Assembly: GCA_019416265.1 (NCBI GenBank)
Contig: DXXQ01000085.1
Span: forward strand, 1 to 5,851
DNA length: 5,851 nt
Source: Clostridiales bacterium
GTDB taxonomy: Bacteria > Bacillota > Clostridia > Lachnospirales > Lachnospiraceae
Reading direction: 5' to 3'
Position numbers and translations under genes: made by a program. Position 1 is the first letter of the stretch, and every line of letters begins with the position of its first letter. The notes beneath the pieces were generated by a model. It was not told the DNA's origin. It ran no database searches and was given only the letters and a program-made list of their open reading frames with translations. This document shows positions 1-5,851 of this stretch, piece after piece.

Positions 1-108
1 CCTATAAAGGCAGATGATGAATGAAACGTTTTGGTATGTTGTATTTTCAGAAAAAATAATAAAATAATGTCATAAATGTAATTAATCTGTATATAACATA
101 TGAATATA

Positions 109-137
109 TTGACAAATATAGTTGGAAAACTTATAAT
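109..137 (+). promoter_or_regulatory. Consensus sigma-A promoter of the exported protein gene
   Basis: The -35 box TTGACA (109-114) and the -10 box TATAAT (132-137) both match the housekeeping consensus at all six positions and are separated by the ideal 17 bases. Transcription should start near 144, leaving a leader of roughly 24 bases before the GTG at 168. The DNA upstream (about 50-108) is almost all A and T and could act as an UP element. The sequence match is direct; the strength and start site are inferred. Confidence 0.85.
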
Positions 138-154
138 TATATTATAAATGTGAA

Positions 155-160
155 AAGGAG
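155..160 (+). promoter_or_regulatory. Ribosome binding site deciding a GTG start
   Basis: AAGGAG at 155-160 lies 7 bases before the GTG at 168. The longer reading that starts at the GTG at 150 would place this Shine-Dalgarno sequence inside the coding region and has no ribosome binding site of its own, so 168 is the better start. Confidence 0.75.
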
Positions 161-167
161 TGGTATT

Positions 168-755
168 GTGAAAAAATCAAAAAAAGTATATGGCCTTTTA
201 CTTACGATTTTTATGATCTGCATGACGATGGTGTCTCCTGTAGCAGCAGGATCTCAAGTTTCCGATAACCAAAATAATAAGGAAACGGCTGCTGTTGAAA
301 ATCAGAAAAAAACCAATGAGTCAAAGAAAAGCGGCTGGTTTAAAAAGGGAAAATACAAGTATTATCGAATGAAAAACGGAAAACTCTGCACCAAAAAATA
401 CGTGAAAATTAACGGTAAATATTATTCTTTTGATTCGAAAGGAAGAATGCGTACAGGACTTATTACTTTTTCAGAAAATGACAAAGTATACTTCAGCAAA
501 ACGAAGGGTCATATGGTAAACTTTGTAAAGGTTATGAATGTTGAAAGAAAATATAAAGATTCTGTTGTGGGAAAAGATTCCAGCGGAGGCCTGTATGATG
601 TGACATTAAAGAAAATTGTAGACAAAAATAATAAGGTGATTTCTGCATCTGAGTTAAAGAAAGGAAGCAAAATTTATGTTTTGTATAAGGGCGGGATTCA
701 GGAGAGTTATCCTATGCAGTTTCAAAATGCTTATAAAATAAAATTAATAGCTTAA
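168..755 (+). CDS. Small exported protein with wall-binding-like repeats and a C-terminal beta-rich domain
   Basis: This is a predicted secreted protein of 195 residues with no assigned reaction. Residues 1-27 form a classic signal peptide: basic start (KKSKK), hydrophobic core 8-24, and a V-A-A cleavage motif giving a likely cut after Ala27. A polar linker rich in Asn, Lys and Glu follows (28-54). Residues 56-116 carry degenerate aromatic repeats (GWFKKGKYKYY, INGKYYSFDSKGRM, VYFSKTKGHM) that resemble choline- or glucan-binding repeats of Gram-positive surface proteins, though fewer and more irregular than in proven binders. Residues 125-195 look like a small beta-rich domain ending in an I-Q-E-S-Y-P motif, recalling OB-like domains of small secreted Firmicutes proteins such as DUF3221; that match is from memory. 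The gene has its own promoter and terminator and is clearly more AT-rich than the genes downstream. A role at the cell surface is inferred; no catalytic motif was seen. Confidence 0.8.
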   Translation: MKKSKKVYGLLLTIFMICMTMVSPVAAGSQVSDNQNNKETAAVENQKKTNESKKSGWFKKGKYKYYRMKNGKLCTKKYVKINGKYYSFDSKGRMRTGLITFSENDKVYFSKTKGHMVNFVKVMNVERKYKDSVVGKDSSGGLYDVTLKKIVDKNNKVISASELKKGSKIYVLYKGGIQESYPMQFQNAYKIKLIA

Positions 756-775
756 GTATGGTTCTTATACAATCC

Positions 776-814
776 CCCGGGAAACAGAGTATTCTGTGTT
801 CCCGGGATTTTTTT
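776..814 (+). terminator. Strong intrinsic terminator of the exported protein gene
   Basis: The left arm CCCGGGAAACAGA (776-788) pairs with TCTGTGTTCCCGGG (793-806) around a 4-base GTAT loop, giving 13 base pairs with one bulged G at 798. Seven T residues follow at 808-814. It lies about 20 bases after the stop codon at 755 and should separate this transcript from the next gene. Confidence 0.92.
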
Positions 815-887
815 AATAAGAAATGATGAAGTAAGTCATTGAGATGCCTTAATGCATCAGCTAATGTAAGAGTGGATGAAGCTATCG

Positions 888-916
888 TTGATTTATGGGG
901 CGGCTGACGATATAAT
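888..916 (+). promoter_or_regulatory. Probable sigma-A promoter of the EFR1-type gene
   Basis: TTGATT at 888-893 matches four of six -35 positions, and TATAAT at 911-916 is a perfect -10 box, with a 17-base spacer. The start site would be near 923, giving a leader of about 70 bases. A second TATAAT at 975-980 has no -35 partner and would start transcription on top of the ribosome binding site, so it is not favoured. Confidence 0.6.
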
Positions 917-928
917 AAGGAGGTCAGC
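903..928. repeat. Inverted repeat around the -10 box, possible operator
   Basis: GCTGAC (903-908) and GTCAGC (923-928) are perfect inverted copies separated by 14 bases, and the -10 box TATAAT sits between them. A dyad centred on a -10 box is a typical position for a dimeric repressor site, and the arms could alternatively pair in RNA if transcription starts upstream. Six-base arms are short, so chance is possible. No regulator gene lies beside it in the window. Confidence 0.35.
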
Positions 929-994
929 AGCTCCGGTTCTTTTGGGGAAAAGGAGCGGTTACTGTTATTTTGGTTATAATTAAGGAGAAAATTT

Positions 995-1738
995 ATGATT
1001 TTGTATTTTACGGGAACAGGAAACAGTCGATTTATTGCAGAAAATATTGCCGGCGAAACCGGCGAAGAGCTGGTTTGTATAAATGAAAAGATAAAAGCCG
1101 GAGAAACGGACGATATTACAGTGTCCGGCAATCTGATCCTTGTCACGCCTACATATGCGTGGAGGATTCCAAAGCTGGTCAGAGAATGGATTTTACAGAG
1201 GAAATTCATTGATGTACAAAGGGTGTGGTTTGTAATGAACTGCGGAGATTCCATTGGCAGCGCGGAGAAATACAACCGGAAGCTTTGTTTGGAAAAAGGG
1301 TGGACATACATGGGAACCATGCAGATTACCATGCCGGAAAACTATATTGCCATGTTTCCGGTGCCGGATCCGGAAGAGTCCAAAAGAATCATAGAGGCAG
1401 CAGTTCCTGTGATAAAGAGCGCAATTACCTGTATTCAGTGTGAAAAAGAATTTCCGGAACCCGGACATCATTTACAGGATGGTTTTTTAAGCGGGATTGT
1501 CAATCAGATATTTTATCCTCTGTTTGTAAAGGCAGATTCTTTTTGGGCAAAGGAAACCTGTATCGGCTGCGGTAAGTGTGAAGGGCTTTGCCCGTTAAAC
1601 AATATCAGCATAAAAGACGGAAAACCCGTCTGGGGGAAAACCTGTACCCATTGTATGGCATGTATCTCGGCCTGTCCCAAAGAAGCGGTTGAGTATGGGA
1701 AGAAGAGTCTTGGCAAAAATCGTTATTATTGCAAATGA
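995..1738 (+). CDS. EFR1-type flavodoxin/ferredoxin fusion, electron-transfer protein
   Basis: This 247-residue cytoplasmic protein joins an N-terminal flavodoxin-like domain to a C-terminal bacterial ferredoxin domain, the arrangement of the family named EFR1 family ferrodoxin. Residues 1-20 hold the beta strand and FMN phosphate loop (T6-G-T-G-N-S-R12). The T51-P-T-Y-A-W segment and the M113-P-E-N-Y segment are typical of the flavodoxin part of this family. Two complete 4Fe-4S motifs follow: Cys189, 192, 195, 199 and Cys217, 220, 223, 227, each in the pattern C-x2-C-x2-C-x3-C-P. The family probably moves electrons between a reduced carrier and an unknown partner; the partner is not visible here. 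The ATG at 995 is supported by AAGGAG at 982-987, 7 bases upstream. The gene appears monocistronic, and its stop lies 2 bases from the stop of the convergent AraC gene. All cofactor ligands are present and the length is normal for the family. Confidence 0.9.
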   Translation: MILYFTGTGNSRFIAENIAGETGEELVCINEKIKAGETDDITVSGNLILVTPTYAWRIPKLVREWILQRKFIDVQRVWFVMNCGDSIGSAEKYNRKLCLEKGWTYMGTMQITMPENYIAMFPVPDPEESKRIIEAAVPVIKSAITCIQCEKEFPEPGHHLQDGFLSGIVNQIFYPLFVKADSFWAKETCIGCGKCEGLCPLNNISIKDGKPVWGKTCTHCMACISACPKEAVEYGKKSLGKNRYYCK

Positions 1739-1740
1739 TA

Positions 1741-2616
1741 TTATACATGCTGTTTTTCCACCCACTGGGAAGGGGTATAAAGGGTATATTTTTTAAACAC
1801 CGTGGAAAAATAGCTGCTTGTGGTGAAGCCAAGGAGCATGGCTGTGTCTGTTACAGACATTCCCTCTAAAAGAAGGGCCTTTGCATGTTCGACCTTCTGC
1901 TGGTTAATAAAACGCCTGGGGGAGATTCCGAGCTGCTTTTTGAATTTTTGCTTATACTGGGAGCAGGAAAGGTTTGCCAGCTCTGCAAGCGCTTCCAGGG
2001 AGTGCTCTGCTGTAATGTGGTCGAGAATATAGTTTAAAGTTCTGCCAATATCAGGGGAAAGTGCGATTTTTTCATTTTCCGATGAGAGCAGTACCAGATG
2101 AAGAAAGAGAAGCAGATAGGATGCGATAAGCTCCGGTTCTGCATTTCTCTGAGCCTGGTCAAAGGCCTGGCGTATCAGAGGCTGGATCTCTTTTGCATCT
2201 GCCTGTACCACATGATGAGGCAGGCTTTTCAGCTTCCCTATCATGCGCCGGGCTGCGCCTTCCTCTAAAAATAAAAAATTCTGGGGATTGCTGATGTCAA
2301 GCTGAAACCAGTAGAGCTCTCCCAGGGAAATGGGAATATCATTTGTCCCGTGAACTTCATTGGGGAAGCTGATAAATACGTCTCCGCCGGAAAAACGGTA
2401 GGTGGATGTGTCTGTGCTGAAAGAAAAGGCTCCTTTTATGGAAACAGTAAATTCGAAGGAATTTTCGTGGTAATGCCAGCCCAAAGAGGGGATGGAGTCT
2501 TTCATAATATAGTGGGCCAGGGTGTGGACACCGGGAACGTGATGCTGCTCCTGTGTATAGATAATCCCGTTTTTCGTTATCGTATAGGAATCTTTCCAGT
2601 TTTCTGCTGTCTCCAT
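1741..2616 (-). CDS. AraC-family transcriptional regulator with cupin sensor domain
   Basis: This is a DNA-binding regulator of 291 residues with the usual two-part AraC layout. Residues about 20-110 form a cupin-like ligand-binding domain, with W47-H-Y-H-E-N-S-F-E-F as the first conserved block and S77-G-G-D-V-F-I-S-F-P-N-E-V-H as the second. Residues about 188-290 form the double helix-turn-helix domain: helix pair one around 206-230 (SLEALAELANLSCSQYKQKF) and helix pair two around 254-285 (SVTDTAMLLGF, then YFSTVFKKYTLYTPSQW). The frame is open to 2790, but the ATG at 2614-2616 is preferred: it follows an AAAGGCGG ribosome binding site 8 bases upstream, gives a normal family length, and leaves the promoter region non-coding. 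The gene is divergent from the UroD-like/GH2 operon and is its most likely regulator, probably responding to a sugar or glycoside. The ligand cannot be read from sequence. Confidence 0.92.
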   Translation of the reverse strand: METAENWKDSYTITKNGIIYTQEQHHVPGVHTLAHYIMKDSIPSLGWHYHENSFEFTVSIKGAFSFSTDTSTYRFSGGDVFISFPNEVHGTNDIPISLGELYWFQLDISNPQNFLFLEEGAARRMIGKLKSLPHHVVQADAKEIQPLIRQAFDQAQRNAEPELIASYLLLFLHLVLLSSENEKIALSPDIGRTLNYILDHITAEHSLEALAELANLSCSQYKQKFKKQLGISPRRFINQQKVEHAKALLLEGMSVTDTAMLLGFTTSSYFSTVFKKYTLYTPSQWVEKQHV

Positions 2617-2803
2617 TTTATAAACCGCCTTTCTTTTCGGACTTTTGTGGAATTTCTTTGATTTCCAATCGGGTAGTTCCTGGTTTGACTGCTGTTTTGT
2701 TTGAATTTGTACGGTGTATATAACTGATAGCAATATTATTTTAATGATTGTATAATAGAACTCATAGAAAGTCAACAAGTCAGAGGACAACAGGAGGGAT
2801 ATT
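2617..2803. promoter_or_regulatory. Divergent control region between the AraC regulator and the UroD-like operon
   Basis: These 187 bases must carry promoters in both directions. Rightward, a perfect -10 box TATAAT lies at 2751-2756 but no good -35 box sits 16-18 bases upstream, which fits a promoter that needs an activator such as the adjacent AraC protein. Leftward, TTAAAA and TATATA on the minus strand (around 2740 and 2720) form a weak pair with a 16-base spacer. A repeated GTTTGA at 2683-2688 and 2699-2704, 16 bases apart, is a weak candidate for regulator half-sites. The -10 match is seen; activator dependence is inferred. Confidence 0.5.
2792..2798 (+). promoter_or_regulatory. Ribosome binding site of the UroD-like gene
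   Basis: AGGAGGG at 2792-2798 lies 5 bases before the ATG at 2804 and is a near-perfect anti-16S match, suggesting efficient translation of the first operon gene. Confidence 0.8.
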
Positions 2804-3859
2804 ATGAAGTTTGAACCGAATTACAAAAACATTGTGGACAGCGCCAGAAATATAGAGGTTGGAAGGCTTCCTCTTTATGAGCATAACGTAGATGCCGGCA
2901 AGATCGGAGAGATCATAGGAAAGGATCTGGTGTCTCTTTATAAGGGAGATGAGAGGGAGATTCGGGAATTTTTCCGTTCATACTGTAACTTTTTTAAGGA
3001 TCAGGGGTATGATGTGGTTACCTTTGAGGGCTGTATCGGACAGGTTATGCCCGGAAGCGGAGCTCTTGGAGACAGCCGTGTGATCCCTGTGATCCAGGAT
3101 GAGGATGATTTCAATCATTATCCATGGGAGGAGATCCCGGAGCTTTATTTCAAGGAATATTCCAAATATTTCCGCGCCCTGCGTGAGGAAATGCCGGAGG
3201 GAATGAAAGCCATCGGCGGTGTGGGAAACGGTATTTTTGAGTGTGTTCAGGATCTGACAAGCTTCCAGGGCTTATGCTATATTTCTGCAGATGACGAGGA
3301 ATTGTATCATAACCTTTTTAAAAAGGTTGGAGAGACGAATTTGAAAATCTGGAACCGTTTCATGAAAGAATTCGGCGATGTTTACTGTGTGCTGCGTTTT
3401 GGCGATGATCTGGGCTATCGGACAAGTACCATGCTTTCCCCTGAGGATGTAAAAGAACTGATCCTGCCGCAGTACAAGCCGATTGTAGACCTTGTACATA
3501 GCTACAATAAGCCCTTCCTTCTTCATTCCTGCGGAAAAATATTTGATGTGATGGACGATCTGATCTATAAGATCGGTATCGACGCAAAACACTCCAATGA
3601 GGATCAGATTGCGCCATTCCCTTACTGGGTAGAACAGTACGGAGACAAGATCGGAAACTTCGGCGGCGCAGATGTGGACATGGTCTGCCACTGCTCCAAA
3701 CAGGAATTAAGAGAATATATTGTGGATGTGATCGAAAAATCAAAAGGTCACGGAGGCTTTGCCTTTGGAACCGGAAACTCCATCCCAGCCTATGTGCCGG
3801 CGGAGGGATATTTAAACATGATCGAGATCGTAAGAGAGTACAGGGGCGATTTCAGATAA
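2804..3859 (+). CDS. UroD-superfamily protein, methyltransferase-like (MtaA/CmuA-type fold)
   Basis: This 351-residue cytoplasmic protein belongs to the superfamily of uroporphyrinogen decarboxylase and the methylcobamide:CoM methyltransferases (TIM-barrel fold). The second half is the recognisable part: D201-D-L-G-Y-R-T-S-T-M, the L220-L-P-Q-Y-K-P block, K236-P-F-L-L-H-S-C-G-K, a G287-G-A-D strand end, and G322-T-G-N-S near the C terminus. His241 and Cys243 form the H-x-C zinc motif known from methyltransferases of the MtaA/MtbA type and absent from true UroD. The arginine-rich N-terminal motif of haem-pathway UroD is not seen. The usual third zinc ligand, a Cys roughly 75-80 residues later, is missing; the only nearby candidates are Cys295 and Cys297, about 50 residues on. 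It is the first gene of an operon with a GH2 enzyme and is divergent from an AraC regulator. A methyl-transfer or related catabolic role is inferred, and the substrate is unknown. Family membership is secure, haem synthesis is unlikely. Confidence 0.85.
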   Translation: MKFEPNYKNIVDSARNIEVGRLPLYEHNVDAGKIGEIIGKDLVSLYKGDEREIREFFRSYCNFFKDQGYDVVTFEGCIGQVMPGSGALGDSRVIPVIQDEDDFNHYPWEEIPELYFKEYSKYFRALREEMPEGMKAIGGVGNGIFECVQDLTSFQGLCYISADDEELYHNLFKKVGETNLKIWNRFMKEFGDVYCVLRFGDDLGYRTSTMLSPEDVKELILPQYKPIVDLVHSYNKPFLLHSCGKIFDVMDDLIYKIGIDAKHSNEDQIAPFPYWVEQYGDKIGNFGGADVDMVCHCSKQELREYIVDVIEKSKGHGGFAFGTGNSIPAYVPAEGYLNMIEIVREYRGDFR

Positions 3860-3897
3860 TCGAAGTGAAAACAGTGAAAGGACTTATTGCGTGATTT
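3860..3897 (+). promoter_or_regulatory. Short operon spacer with displaced Shine-Dalgarno sequence
   Basis: The 38 bases between the UroD-like stop and the GH2 start contain no terminator or promoter, so the two genes should share a transcript. AAAGGA at 3877-3882 is the only ribosome binding site, and it lies 15 bases before the ATG at 3898, which is unusually far. The same site is 8 bases from an out-of-frame GTG at 3891 that opens a 9-codon frame ending at 3920. Confidence 0.55.
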
Positions 3898-5851
3898 ATG
3901 AGACTGAAGAATTATTATGAAGATCCAAACGTGCTTCATGTTGGGACAGAGGAGCCGAGAGCATATTATCTGCCCACAGACGGAAATGGAGAACAAGAAC
4001 AGATTTTTTTAAACGGAGACTGGGAGTTTGCTTTCTTTTCTTCTCCGTATGAGGTGCCGGAAGATTTTATCCGGAAAGAAGGAAGCGCCGAAGGCTTTCA
4101 GACGGTTTTGGTTCCTGGATGCTGGCAGTTTTACGGAGTGGATTCCCATCAGTACATCAATATCCGTTATCCGATACCCTATGACCCGCCCTATGTTCCG
4201 GTGGAAAATCCCTGCGGCGCCTACAGGAGGCACTTCAACTGGAGCAGTACAGAGGCCGGGAAAAAAGTATATCTCAATTTCGAGGGCGTAGATTCCTGTT
4301 TCTATGTCTGGGTAAACGAAAAGTTTGCGGGCTACAGCCAGGTTTCCCATTCCACCAGTGAGTTTGACATTACCTCCTTTGTAAAAGAGGGGGACAACCT
4401 TCTCGCAGTGCTGGTGCTGAAATGGTGCGACGGCACATATCTGGAGGATCAGGATAAGCTTCGTATGTCCGGTATTTTCCGGGACGTTTATCTTCTGGAA
4501 CGGCCAAAAGACCATGTGCGCGACCTTCGTATTGAGAGTAGCCTTAATGAGACGCTGACAGAGGGAACCATCCGCATTTCCTGGGACTTTAAGGGGGAAA
4601 AGAAGCCGGTATCGGTTATGGTATTTGACAGAGACGGACAGCTTCTTGCCAGGGGAACAAAAGAGCAGGAGTGTGAACTTTCGTTTTCCGTAAAAAATCC
4701 TGCGCTCTGGAGTCCGGAATGTCCTTCTCTTTACAGACTGGAGATCACAGCAGGAGAGGAGCACATCCGGGAGGAAACAGGATTTCGAAAAATAGAAGTT
4801 CGGGATTCTGTGGTTTACATTAACAGGATTCCTGTGAAGCTAAAAGGTGTAAACCGCCATGACAGTAACCCCAAGACAGGATATACCGTTTCTGTGGAGG
4901 AGGCGGAACAAGACCTTCTTCTTATGAAAAAACATAATGTAAACGCCATCCGTACCAGCCATTATCCCAACGCACCCTGGTTTTATCAGCTCTGTGACAG
5001 ATACGGCTTCTATGTGATCAGTGAAAGTGATATGGAAGCCCATGGAAGCAGCGAGATTCTGTGGGAGGACGAAAATCTGGATTACATGAAGCGGATTGCG
5101 GGCACTGTGGAAAATCCCATGTTTGCAGAAGCTATCCTTGACAGAACAAAATTAAATGTACTGGTAAATAAGAACCGCCCGTCAGTGATCATGTGGTCTC
5201 TTGGAAATGAGTCCGGAACAAGCCCTTATGTGGAGGCTGCGGGAAAATGGGTTAAGGAATATGATCCGGGCCGGCTGGTTCACTATGAAAGTATCTATCA
5301 GAATGATGACTTCCCGTTTGACACTACCATGTTTGACGTATACAGCCGTATGTATCAGGATATTCCGGGAATCCTGGAGTATTTAAAAACAGGAGACAGA
5401 CGTCCTTATATGCTCTGTGAATTCAGTCACGCCATGGGGAACGGCCCGGGAGACCTGGAGCAGTATATGCAGGTATTTTTAAACCACGACAATGCCTTTG
5501 GGGGCTGTGTGTGGGAATGGTGCGACCATGGGGTATATGACGGGGAGACAGAAGAAGGGAAACCGAGATTTCTCTATGGAGGAGATTTCGGTGAGGAGGA
5601 GGATGACGGAAACTTCTGTGTAGACGGCCTTGTCTACCCTGACCGCCGAGTTTCCCCCAGTCTTCTGGAGTATAAAAACGTGATCCGCCCTGTTCGCGCC
5701 CGAATTTCAAATGTAAATCAAAACAAAGTTTACATTAAAAGCTGGCTGGATGTCCTCTCAATGGAAAAAACGCTGGATATACACTGGGAGCTGACCCTGA
5801 ACGGAGAGATTCTGGAGCAGGGAATCCTGGAAGTAAACGACCACCCTGCAA
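3898..5851 (+). CDS. lacZ: LacZ-type GH2 beta-galactosidase, cut by the right window edge
   Basis: This enzyme hydrolyses terminal beta-galactosides such as lactose; 651 residues are visible of a family that usually exceeds 1,000. The frame is open from the ATG at 3898 to the window end and has an in-frame TGA at 3892-3894, so no earlier start exists. Residues about 36-205 are the sugar-binding jelly roll, including a W-C-D-G-T-Y-L-E-D-Q-D block (176-186) that keeps the Asp equivalent to Asp201 of E. coli LacZ. Residues about 206-302 are the immunoglobulin-like domain, and about 303-600 the TIM barrel. Catalytic residues are intact: acid/base Glu438 in S-L-G-N-E-S-G, nucleophile Glu508 in L-C-E-F-S-H-A-M-G-N, plus G317-V-N-R-H321, R352-T-S-H-Y-P-N and E380-A-H. 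A further beta domain begins near 600, and the C-terminal small domain lies beyond the window. There is no signal peptide, so it acts inside the cell on imported sugar or glycoside. A related GH2 specificity cannot be excluded. Confidence 0.93.
   Translation, partial: MRLKNYYEDPNVLHVGTEEPRAYYLPTDGNGEQEQIFLNGDWEFAFFSSPYEVPEDFIRKEGSAEGFQTVLVPGCWQFYGVDSHQYINIRYPIPYDPPYVPVENPCGAYRRHFNWSSTEAGKKVYLNFEGVDSCFYVWVNEKFAGYSQVSHSTSEFDITSFVKEGDNLLAVLVLKWCDGTYLEDQDKLRMSGIFRDVYLLERPKDHVRDLRIESSLNETLTEGTIRISWDFKGEKKPVSVMVFDRDGQLLARGTKEQECELSFSVKNPALWSPECPSLYRLEITAGEEHIREETGFRKIEVRDSVVYINRIPVKLKGVNRHDSNPKTGYTVSVEEAEQDLLLMKKHNVNAIRTSHYPNAPWFYQLCDRYGFYVISESDMEAHGSSEILWEDENLDYMKRIAGTVENPMFAEAILDRTKLNVLVNKNRPSVIMWSLGNESGTSPYVEAAGKWVKEYDPGRLVHYESIYQNDDFPFDTTMFDVYSRMYQDIPGILEYLKTGDRRPYMLCEFSHAMGNGPGDLEQYMQVFLNHDNAFGGCVWEWCDHGVYDGETEEGKPRFLYGGDFGEEEDDGNFCVDGLVYPDRRVSPSLLEYKNVIRPVRARISNVNQNKVYIKSWLDVLSMEKTLDIHWELTLNGEILEQGILEVNDHPA

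Larger units (their letters stand above)
815..994. other. Intergenic leader region before the EFR1-type gene
   Basis: No convincing gene lies in these 180 bases. Visible elements are a short perfect dyad GATGC-N6-GCATC at 843-858, a promoter at 888-916, a second dyad GCTGAC-N14-GTCAGC at 903-928, an orphan AAGGAGG at 917-923 with no start codon at a usable distance, and a weak hairpin GCTCC/GGAGC at 930-956. A 35-codon frame from the ATG at 876 to the TAA at 981-983 exists but has only a poor ribosome binding site and no recognisable product. Confidence 0.6.

Noticed and set aside
14..67. 17-codon frame at the left edge (starts M-M-N-E-T-F-W)
   Set aside because: The purine-rich stretch AAAGG is only 3 bases from the ATG, no promoter is visible, and frames this short are common by chance in AT-rich DNA.
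975..980. Second TATAAT just upstream of the EFR1-type gene as its promoter
   Set aside because: No -35 box lies at 16-18 bases, and transcription would begin inside the ribosome binding site.
876..983. 35-codon frame upstream of the EFR1-type gene
   Set aside because: It has a poor ribosome binding site, starts upstream of the likely transcript start near 923, and has no recognisable sequence features.
712..1332. Open frame of 206 codons on the minus strand
   Set aside because: It crosses the terminator hairpin and the promoter region and overlaps the strongly supported EFR1-type gene; it has no recognisable domain or ribosome binding site.
2617..2790. 58-residue N-terminal extension of the AraC regulator
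   Set aside because: It would cover the divergent promoter region, has no family similarity, and the ATG at 2616 has a ribosome binding site and yields the usual length.
2804..3859. Haem-pathway uroporphyrinogen decarboxylase (hemE)
   Set aside because: The protein has the H-x-C motif of the methyltransferase branch, lacks the Arg-rich N-terminal motif of HemE, and sits with a beta-galactosidase rather than tetrapyrrole genes.
4009..4764. Open frame of 251 codons on the minus strand
   Set aside because: It lies wholly within the lacZ-like gene, whose conserved GH2 motifs fix the true frame, and its translation shows no known domain.
3898..5851. Truncated or broken GH2 pseudogene
   Set aside because: The frame is uninterrupted with all catalytic residues present; it ends only because the window ends.

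Overview
The window looks like chromosomal DNA of a gut-type Gram-positive anaerobe of the Firmicutes, most likely Lachnospiraceae or a related clostridial group. This is inferred from the strong AGGAGG-type ribosome binding sites, the AT-rich intergenic DNA with consensus sigma-A boxes, and the gene families present (a flavodoxin/ferredoxin fusion of EFR1 type, a cupin AraC regulator, a UroD-like methyltransferase-family protein and a LacZ-type GH2 enzyme). No rRNA, tRNA, CRISPR array, transposase or phage gene was seen.

Layout. (1) 1-815: an AT-rich region holding a perfect consensus promoter, a 195-residue exported protein starting at a GTG, and a strong intrinsic terminator, so this is a self-contained monocistronic unit. 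(2) 815-1738: a leader with a second good promoter whose -10 box lies inside an inverted repeat, then the two-domain electron-transfer protein. (3) 1741-2616, minus strand: an AraC-family regulator that converges on the previous gene with only 2 bases between stop codons. (4) 2617-2803: a divergent control region. (5) 2804 to the right edge: a UroD-superfamily protein followed after 38 bases by a LacZ-type beta-galactosidase that runs out of the window after 651 codons.

How it may work together. The AraC regulator, the UroD-like protein and the GH2 enzyme form a regulator-plus-operon cassette. The most plausible reading is a sugar- or glycoside-responsive regulator driving a beta-galactosidase together with a protein whose fold is shared by uroporphyrinogen decarboxylase and cobamide-dependent methyltransferases. 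The latter has the zinc-type His-x-Cys motif of the methyltransferases, which makes haem synthesis unlikely. One speculative link is the breakdown of methoxylated glycosides, with sugar removal by GH2 and methyl transfer by the UroD-like protein, but no corrinoid protein is visible here. The first two genes appear functionally unrelated to the cassette.

Nothing in the window is clearly a new system. The items most worth a second look are the UroD-GH2-AraC cassette, the altered metal site of the UroD-like protein, the 9-codon reading frame overlapping the lacZ-like start, and the dyad around the promoter of the ferredoxin gene.
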